Made by a program: the position numbers and the translations under genes
In this document: in pieces, positions 1-4,521 of the stretch
Position numbering within the stretch: the first letter of the stretch is position 1
Layout of the letters: every line of letters begins with the position of its first letter
The notes under the pieces: generated by a model
Seen by the model: the letters and a program-made list of their open reading frames with translations, nothing else
Database searches by the model: none
What the model was told of the DNA's origin: nothing
Origin: CAYYRI01 sp964474185
Lineage (GTDB): Bacteria > Patescibacteriota > Minisyncoccia > Minisyncoccales > RBG-13-42-11
Direction of reading: 5' to 3'
Length of the DNA stretch: 6,243 nucleotides
Assembly (NCBI GenBank): GCA_964474185.1
Contig: CAYYRI010000027.1
Location: 1 to 6,243, forward strand

Positions 1-17
1 AAAGGCGGCTCTTTTTT
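1..17 (+). terminator. Right half of an intrinsic terminator of an upstream gene
   Basis: The window opens with GGCGGCTC (4-11) followed by six Ts. This is what the descending arm and U-tract of a bacterial intrinsic terminator look like, with the matching GAGCCGCC arm expected just left of the window. Only half is visible, so the hairpin cannot be confirmed. If real, the promoter at 20-48 begins a new transcription unit. Confidence 0.4.
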
Positions 18-19
18 AA

Positions 20-48
20 TTGAAATTACCTTAAAAATTAGATAAAAT
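20..48 (+). promoter_or_regulatory. Sigma70-like promoter of the rtcB/endonuclease operon
   Basis: A -35 box TTGAAA (20-25, five of six consensus bases) and a -10 box TAAAAT (43-48, five of six) are separated by exactly 17 bp. Transcription would start near 55, only about five bases before the ATG at 60, so the message would be almost leaderless. No Shine-Dalgarno sequence precedes that ATG, which agrees. It was probably the native rtcB promoter before the endonuclease inserted, and it now drives the whole chain. Confidence 0.6.
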
Positions 49-59
49 TAACCATCACT

Positions 60-131
60 ATGCAAAAGTCAGATTTTAAAAAAATAAATAATTATCTTTG
101 GGAAGTGCCAAAAAGTTATGAAATATATTAA
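60..131 (+). pseudogene. rtcB: Orphaned 5' end of rtcB (20 codons), now a 23-residue leader ORF
   Basis: Codons 1-20 read as the N-terminus of RtcB. They align without gaps to residues 1-20 of the complete RtcB beginning at 918, with 14 of 20 residues identical, including the shared LWE.PKSY block, and about 41 of 60 bases identical. After Tyr20 the similarity stops abruptly and three unrelated codons lead to TAA (129-131). Its ATG sits just behind a good promoter, so this is probably the original start of the resident rtcB, displaced when the endonuclease gene inserted at codon 20/21. It cannot make a ligase. It may act as a translated leader: its stop lies 12-14 bases inside the endonuclease ORF, which suits termination-reinitiation coupling. 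The RtcB origin is firm; the leader role is inference. Confidence 0.85.
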
Positions 132-921
132 CCTTAAAATGCCTGAACATTCTTATTTTTTCGGTTTTGCTCAAACAGATGGTAGTTTAACAAAATCTTC
201 AAGAAATCGAGGGAAATTACAAATAGAGATAGGAGAAAAAGATTTGCACATATTAAGGTCTTTTAAGAAATTATTTCCTTTAATTTATTCTTCTATTAGA
301 ACCAGGGTTAGAGATACTAACTTTAAAAAGCATTACAGAAGTTATGTGCTGGCCATATTTAATATGCAATTCAGGGAAGAAATCAACGAATCAGGAATTC
401 AATATGGTAAAAAATCAGAAAATAACTTTCCTCCTAATGGTCATTTTTGCGAAAGGGATTACATTAGAGGTTTATTAGACGGAGATGGTAGTATCGGAAT
501 GAGGCTTGGTAAGTATCCCTTCGTCAGTTTCACAGTAAAAAGCGAACGATTGAAAGATTATCTTCTTAATGTGATAGAAAAAATCACAAAAGAAAAGAAA
601 AAATTGGATAGAAATCGAAGAGATAATATTTATAATATCATGCTTAATAGAGAAAAAGCGCAAAAATTTATTAACTACCTGTATTATTCGGGTTGTTTAA
701 CTCTTAAGAGAAAATTCAAAAAGGCTAAGGCAATACTGCTATGGGAAAGACCTAAGAGTTTAAAGAAGATTTTTCGGAATGAATGGCACAATTGGGAAGA
801 TAATTACGTATTAACTCATGCACTCGAAGAAAGTTGCAAGTATCTTAAAAGAACAGATAAAAGTGTAAAAATGAGACTTTGGCATCTTAAACATAAAAAA
901 AATAACGCCAATGTTTTATGA
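118..921 (+). CDS. LAGLIDADG homing endonuclease inserted in the rtcB 5' end
   Basis: A 267-residue, very basic protein with two LAGLIDADG motifs. The first lies at residues 11-24 (FFGFAQTDG, acidic residue Asp21) and the second at 113-127 (IRGLLDGDG, Asp123), about 100 residues apart, as in single-chain monomeric LAGLIDADG endonucleases. These cut long, nearly unique DNA sites and spread their own gene by double-strand-break repair. Residues 221-258 (W at 223 and 226, then KRTDKSVKMRL) resemble a Myb/SANT-like helix-turn-helix that may help DNA binding. No intein splice residues or HINT-type blocks are present, so this is a free-standing endonuclease. The ATG at 118 overlaps the leader ORF; Met8 at 139 is an alternative start, and neither has a Shine-Dalgarno. 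It shares ATGA (918-921) with rtcB, so translation of the two is probably coupled. The natural target is inferred to be rtcB around codon 20. Confidence 0.9.
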   Translation: MKYINLKMPEHSYFFGFAQTDGSLTKSSRNRGKLQIEIGEKDLHILRSFKKLFPLIYSSIRTRVRDTNFKKHYRSYVLAIFNMQFREEINESGIQYGKKSENNFPPNGHFCERDYIRGLLDGDGSIGMRLGKYPFVSFTVKSERLKDYLLNVIEKITKEKKKLDRNRRDNIYNIMLNREKAQKFINYLYYSGCLTLKRKFKKAKAILLWERPKSLKKIFRNEWHNWEDNYVLTHALEESCKYLKRTDKSVKMRLWHLKHKKNNANVL

Positions 922-2509
922 GAAAAGAAGATTTTATCAAAATAAATGATTGGTTGTGGGAGATTCCTAAATCTTACAGAAATGATATGAGGGTTCCTGC
1001 GAGAGTTTATGCTTCAGAGAAGATACTCCAAGAAACAGAAGATGAAGCCTTAATTCAGTTAGTGAACACGACTACTTTGCCAGGAATTATGAAGTACGCT
1101 ATTGCAATGCCTGATATTCACTCAGGCTATGGTCCTCCAATTGGTGGGGTGGGGGCGATAAAATTACCGGAAGGAGTAATTTCCCCCGGTTTTGTTGGGT
1201 ATGACGAGAATTGCGGTGTCCGTTTATTGCTATCAGGACATACCGAAGAAGAAGTTAGTCCTTATTTAGACAGATTAACAACCGAGATACAAAAAGAAGT
1301 TCCTTCTGGTTTAGGCAAAGGGAGACAAACAAAGCTTTCTATTGAGCAAATTGATAGAATTTTGGAAGGAGGAGTGCCATATTTAGTTAAACAAGGCTAT
1401 GGCGAAAACGAGGATATTGAGAATTGTGAAGAAAAAGGAAAAATGACTGAAGCCGATGCCTCTTGCGTTTCGAATCAAGCTAAGAATCGGGGGAGAGATC
1501 AGGTTGGGACTCTCGGGAGTGGAAATCATTTTTGCGAAGTGCAAAAAATAGAAGAGATTTTTGATGAAGAAACAGCTCAGGAATTTGGTTTATTTAAAGA
1601 TCAAATCGTTGTTATGGTGCATACGGGGTCGAGAGGACTTGGTCACCAAAATTGTACGGATTATTTAAGAATAGTGGTGAATGCCATGTCTAAATATGGA
1701 ATAAAGTTGCCGGACAGAGAATTGGCTTGTGTACCATTTAATGCGTCCGAGGGTCAAAGATTTTTTAGAGCAATGTCTGCTGCTTGTAACTACGCTTGGT
1801 CAAATAGACATATGATAACTCACTACGTCAGAAAAGCTTGGAAATCAATTTTAGGAGAAAAAGCAAATTTAAGATTACTTTATGACGTTGCTCACAATAT
1901 TGCTAAAGTTGAGAATCACGAGGTTGATGGAGAAAAAATAAAATTAATTATCCACAGAAAAGGCGCAACAAGAGCTTTTCCGCCTAATCATTTTGAAATT
2001 CCAGAAAGATATAAAAAAACCGGGCAACCGGTAATTATCCCTGGCTCAATGGGGACAGCCTCTTATGTTTTAGTCGGAACCGAGAAATCAAAAGAAGCTT
2101 GGCACACTGTTTGCCACGGCGCAGGCAGGACAATGTCCCGGCATGCGGCAGTCAGAGCGATGTCCGGCGAGGAGGTGGTAAAAAATTTGGAATCAAAAGG
2201 TATTATTTGTAAATGTTGGTCTCTGCGGGGCATCGCCGAAGAGGCGCCCCAGGCCTATAAAGACGTTGACGAAGTGGTGGAAGTGGTGCATAATGCAGGA
2301 TTGTCGAGAAAAGTGGCGAGATTNNNNNNNNNNNNNNNNNNNNNNNNNNNNNNNNNNNNNNNNNNNNNNNNNNNNNNNNNNNNNNNNNNNNNNNNNNNNN
2401 NNNNNNNNNNNNNNNNNNNNNNNACGAAGTGGTGGAAGTGGTGCATAATGCAGGATTGTCGAGAAAAGTGGCGAGATTGACGCCTCTGGCAGTAATTAAA
2501 GGAGAGTAG
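918..2509 (+). CDS. rtcB: RNA-splicing ligase RtcB (reading frame broken by an assembly gap)
   Basis: GTP- and Mn-dependent RNA ligase joining 2',3'-cyclic-phosphate (or 3'-phosphate) ends to 5'-OH ends in tRNA splicing and RNA repair. All hallmark sites are present: Asp96 and Cys99 in GYDENCGVR, Asn203-His204 in GSGNHF, His235 in VHTGSRG, His326 in DVAHN, and the guanylylated histidine as His400 in HGAGR. The written sequence contains 100 Ns (2324-2423) flanked by an exact 55-bp duplication. Removing one copy plus the Ns (155 nt) restores the frame and gives the canonical C-terminus ARLTPLAVIKGE, ending at TAG 2507-2509, for 478 residues, the normal family size. There is no intein, unlike some archaeal RtcBs. 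The start overlaps the endonuclease stop and lacks a Shine-Dalgarno. Residues 1-20 duplicate the fragment at 60. Base composition becomes much richer in G+C after about 2100. Confidence 0.97.
2269..2323 (+). repeat. 55-bp exact direct repeat, left copy (contig end)
   Basis: This stretch, coding for RtcB residues from DEVVEVV to KVAR, is identical over all 55 bases to 2424-2478. It directly abuts the N run. A 55-base overlap on both sides of a 100-N filler is what results when two contigs sharing one k-mer are scaffolded without being merged. The true genome most likely has one copy. Confidence 0.95.
2324..2423. other. Scaffold gap of exactly 100 Ns
   Basis: One hundred undetermined bases, a conventional filler length rather than a measured distance. 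RtcB is complete once the gap and one flanking 55-bp copy are removed, so the real gap size is probably minus 55, meaning no sequence is missing. A larger rearrangement or a collapsed strain variant is possible but not needed. Confidence 0.97.
2424..2478 (+). repeat. 55-bp exact direct repeat, right copy (contig start)
   Basis: Identical to 2269-2323 and starts immediately after the Ns. As written it lies in a different frame from the upstream part of rtcB, because 155 extra bases are not a multiple of three, which creates a false stop at 2478-2480. Read in the RtcB frame it continues into the genuine end of the gene. Confidence 0.95.
2498..2504 (+). promoter_or_regulatory. Shine-Dalgarno for the small ORF after rtcB
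   Basis: AAAGGAG, inside the last codons of rtcB, ends eight bases before the ATG at 2513. It is the only textbook ribosome binding site at a suitable distance from a start in this window. It supports 2513 over the in-frame Met at 2522. Confidence 0.6.
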
Positions 2510-2512
2510 TTA

Positions 2513-2689
2513 ATGAAGAAAATGCCAAAATCTTTAAGAAAATACATCCGTGGAGAAAAAGCCCGAATCCGCCGGGATTTTTTCGGTTTCAAGAAGCAAA
2601 AAGAATTGATAGATGAGTTATACAAAAAATTTTTGAAACAACCCGTCGTAGAAAAAACAGAAAAGATAAAGAAAACTGTCCCGCTGTAA
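2513..2689 (+). CDS. Small basic protein, 58 residues, unknown function
   Basis: Starts three bases after the rtcB stop, behind a good Shine-Dalgarno, so it is very likely co-transcribed with rtcB. The product begins MKKMPKSLRKYIRGEKAR and is strongly positively charged (many Lys/Arg). It has a probable helical middle (FFGFKKQKELIDELYKKFL, residues 24-42) and a Lys-rich tail. There is no signal peptide, membrane segment or metal-binding motif. The charge would suit RNA or ribosome binding, but no family is recognised and no function is claimed. The last codons (KTVPL) and stop lie within the terminator hairpin; the TAA is in its loop. Spacing, ribosome site and amino-acid pattern support a real gene; its short length keeps confidence moderate. 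Confidence 0.65.
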   Translation: MKKMPKSLRKYIRGEKARIRRDFFGFKKQKELIDELYKKFLKQPVVEKTEKIKKTVPL

Positions 2690-2703
2690 GCGGGACAGTT
2701 TTT
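2672..2703 (+). terminator. Intrinsic terminator of the rtcB operon
   Basis: A perfect 13-bp inverted repeat, AAAACTGTCCCGC (2672-2684) and GCGGGACAGTTTT (2690-2702), encloses a five-base loop TGTAA and runs into a T-tract. The core is G+C-rich, and the A/T ends make it work in either direction. It overlaps the stop of the 58-residue ORF. This type of stem-loop terminator points to a bacterial rather than archaeal host. Confidence 0.92.
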
Positions 2704-2706
2704 AGC

Positions 2707-2735
2707 TTGTCCTGAAAACATTGAAGGATTAGAAT
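2707..2735 (+). promoter_or_regulatory. Putative promoter of the DUF763-glycosylase operon
   Basis: TTGTCC (2707-2712, four of six -35 consensus bases), a 17-bp spacer, then TAGAAT (2730-2735, five of six -10 consensus bases), directly after the terminator. A start site seven bases downstream of the -10 box would be at 2742, the A of the ATG, predicting a leaderless message. The AAGGA at 2724-2728 is 13 bases from the ATG and would not be in the transcript. This is a sequence match only. Confidence 0.5.
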
Positions 2736-2741
2736 AAAGTC

Positions 2742-3866
2742 ATGCGTACAGGAATTGCCACAGTTCCTTTGGATTACGGTCGCTGTCCGCGCTGGTTGTT
2801 TGAAAGAATGGAGAGATTGGGCCGGGGCATTGCCATTGCCATTGTCGAGGAATTTGGGCCGGAAGAATTTTTAAAGAGGCTGTCGGATCCGGTCTGGTTC
2901 CAATCCTTGGGCTGCGTCATGGGTTTTGATTGGAATTCTTCGGGGTTAACGGTAACCACTCTCGGAGCCTTGAAAGCCGGTCTTTTTGAAATCCAAGACA
3001 GATTGGGCATTTACGTCTGCGGCGGCAAAAGAGAATCAAGGAAAACGCCGGAAGAAATAGAAGCCTACGGCATTTCCAGACAATTTTCTTTCGCTCCAAA
3101 TTTGATTTATGCTTCCAAAATGACGGCAAAAGTGGATTCTTCTTTAATCCAATCGGGATACCAGATTTACCAGCATAATTTTCTTTTCACTAAATCCGGC
3201 AATTGGGTTGTAGTCCAGCAGGGAATGAATACCGGGAATCAAACTGCCAGGCGCTATCATTGGCTTTCTTCGATACTAATGAATAAAAAAAAGGATAAGC
3301 CTGATTTTATAGAAGAGCCGCATTCGGGGATTGCTTCGCAGATAAAAGGAAAACCGTTAAATTTAACGGCCAAAGAAAGCGACGGCAACAGGACTGTTTC
3401 CTTGGGACTGGTCAAGGAAGAGCCAAAGAAGTTTCTTAAAGATTTAGATTTAATCCAAACTAAAAGAGAAAAAAATATTACTTCCATGTCTCTTCCAAAT
3501 AAAGAATTTTTTTGGCATCCCGTAGTCAAAGAAAAGTTTGATTTGAAAAGGCTGCAAAAGACCATTTTCGCCGTTAACGACCAAAAGCCGGAGGATTTTG
3601 AAAAAATGCTGTCCTTAAAGGGAGTGGGGCCGAAAACAATCAGGGCTTTGTCTTTGGTGGCGGAAATAATTTACGGCGCCAAGCCTTCTTATGAAGATCC
3701 GGCAAGGTATACTTTTTGCGTAGGAGGAAAGGATAATGTCCCGATGCCCATCGACAAAGGAGTCTATGATCGAGTTATAGAAATTATGGGAAAAGGGATT
3801 AAAAAAAGCGATATTTCTCTTCGCGAGAAAGCCGAAGCTCAAAGAAGGTTAAGCAACTTAACATGA
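2742..3866 (+). CDS. DUF763 family protein with a C-terminal helix-hairpin-helix
   Basis: A 374-residue protein recognised as DUF763, an uncharacterised family in archaea and some bacteria, by its opening RTGIATVPL..G..P.WLFERM, by the block KVDSSLIQSGYQIYQHNFLF (131-150) and by WVVVQQGMN...RRYHWLS (155-176). Conserved polar residues here (Asp132, Gln137, His145, Gln159-Gln160, His173) and His194 could form an active site, but none is proven. Residues 290-303 (LSLKGVGPKTIRAL) form a helix-hairpin-helix typical of non-sequence-specific DNA or RNA backbone binding. No signal peptide or membrane span is present, so it is cytoplasmic. The start matches the family N-terminus and sits just after a promoter. 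Its stop overlaps the next small ORF (ATGA), and a uracil-DNA glycosylase follows, which suggests, without proving, a role in DNA or RNA maintenance. Confidence 0.9.
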   Translation: MRTGIATVPLDYGRCPRWLFERMERLGRGIAIAIVEEFGPEEFLKRLSDPVWFQSLGCVMGFDWNSSGLTVTTLGALKAGLFEIQDRLGIYVCGGKRESRKTPEEIEAYGISRQFSFAPNLIYASKMTAKVDSSLIQSGYQIYQHNFLFTKSGNWVVVQQGMNTGNQTARRYHWLSSILMNKKKDKPDFIEEPHSGIASQIKGKPLNLTAKESDGNRTVSLGLVKEEPKKFLKDLDLIQTKREKNITSMSLPNKEFFWHPVVKEKFDLKRLQKTIFAVNDQKPEDFEKMLSLKGVGPKTIRALSLVAEIIYGAKPSYEDPARYTFCVGGKDNVPMPIDKGVYDRVIEIMGKGIKKSDISLREKAEAQRRLSNLT

Positions 3867-3988
3867 AAAACTATTCTTCTAATCGTGCTCAAAAAGGAAA
3901 AACAGCTTATCGAACGCCAGATAGATTTATTTATAAACAAGTTTTAAAATCTGCCAAAGAAAAATGCCGAGTAAAGAAAAAATCTTAG
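3863..3988 (+). CDS. Possible 41-residue basic ORF bridging DUF763 and the glycosylase
   Basis: The ATG overlaps the DUF763 stop as ATGA (3863-3866). The frame stays open to TAG at 3986-3988, running 25 bases into the glycosylase gene in another frame. The predicted product, beginning MKNYSSNRAQKGKTAYRTPD, is Lys/Arg-rich and matches no family I recognise. The overlap at both ends is the pattern expected of translational coupling, and the glycosylase ATG lacks a Shine-Dalgarno of its own. An open frame of this length also occurs by chance, so the stretch may simply be an intergenic spacer of about 97 bases. Confidence 0.35.
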   Translation: MKNYSSNRAQKGKTAYRTPDRFIYKQVLKSAKEKCRVKKKS

Positions 3989-4521
3989 AAAAATTGGCAA
4001 GCCAGATTAGAAAGTGCCGAAAATGTTCCCTTTGGCGGATGAGAAAAAACACTGTACCTGGCGAGGGACCTGCCAACGCGAAAATTATGGTAATAGGCAT
4101 GGCTCCCGGGGTTCAAGAAGATAAAATAGGGAAGCCATTTGTAGGAAGAGCGGGTAAGTTTTTAAACGAATTATTTAAAATAGCCAAAATTGAAAGAGGA
4201 AAAATATTTATTACTTCACCTCTTAAATGTTTACCCCAGCCGCCACCGAATCGAAAGCCCACAAAAGAAGAAATCAAAGCTTGCCTACCATATTTAAAAA
4301 AACAAATCGAAATTATTAATCCTCAAAAGTTTATTTTACTTGGTGAAGTTGCTTTCTTGGTATTTTTCCCAGACGAGAAATTAAAAGATTTTCGAGGGAA
4401 ATTTATTAAAAAAGGCGGCAAAAAATATTTTATCAGTTATCATCCTGCCGCAGGCATCAGGTTCCAGAAATTCAGGAAAATATTGGAAAAAGATTTCAGG
4501 AAGCTTTCCGGACGTTTTTAA
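3964..4521 (+). CDS. Fe-S uracil-DNA glycosylase superfamily protein (family 4-like)
   Basis: A 185-residue enzyme of the uracil-DNA glycosylase fold, expected to remove uracil or another damaged base to start base excision repair. The four [4Fe-4S] ligands are visible: Cys18 and Cys21 (CRKC), Cys89 (KC before PQPPPNR) and Cys107. Family-4 landmarks include PGEGPANAKIMVIG, EDKIGKPFVGRAG (52-64) and YHPAAG (motif II, His160). Two key positions differ. Motif I reads GMAPG (45-49), where the studied family 4 enzymes have GEAPG with a catalytic Glu. The block usually written TNVVKC reads TSPLKC (84-89). Substrate range is therefore uncertain. ATG 3964 is the only available start: an in-frame TAA lies at 3934-3936 with no other start between. 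It is downstream of DUF763 in the same operon and overlaps elp3 tail to tail by 26 bases. Confidence 0.87.
   Translation: MPSKEKILEKLASQIRKCRKCSLWRMRKNTVPGEGPANAKIMVIGMAPGVQEDKIGKPFVGRAGKFLNELFKIAKIERGKIFITSPLKCLPQPPPNRKPTKEEIKACLPYLKKQIEIINPQKFILLGEVAFLVFFPDEKLKDFRGKFIKKGGKKYFISYHPAAGIRFQKFRKILEKDFRKLSGRF

Noticed and set aside
60..977. Intein or group I/II intron in rtcB
   Set aside because: The endonuclease is out of frame with the upstream rtcB fragment and has its own start and stop. No splice-junction Cys/Ser or His-Asn is present. Almost all of the insert is endonuclease coding sequence, leaving no room for a ribozyme core, and the downstream rtcB already has its own first 20 codons.
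2269..2478. Genuine tandem repeat or mobile-element target duplication
   Set aside because: An exact 55-base repeat abutting exactly 100 Ns is much better explained by k-mer overlap in scaffolding, and a single copy restores the gene.
2266..2480. Alternative frame after the Ns, ending at a stop at 2478-2480
   Set aside because: It is the 55-bp duplicate read in the wrong frame; the correct frame gives the conserved RtcB end ARLTPLAVIKGE.
2203..2721. Minus-strand ORF crossing the N gap
   Set aside because: It is held open by undetermined bases, lies antisense to rtcB and the terminator, and shows no family resemblance.
2724..2728. AAGGA as ribosome binding site of the DUF763 gene
   Set aside because: It is 13 bases from the ATG, too far for normal use, and would lie upstream of the predicted transcript start.
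3257..3565. Minus-strand ORF of 102 codons within DUF763
   Set aside because: It is antisense to a recognised gene and rich in Ser/Phe/Leu, as expected for the complement of Lys/Glu-rich coding sequence, with no start context.
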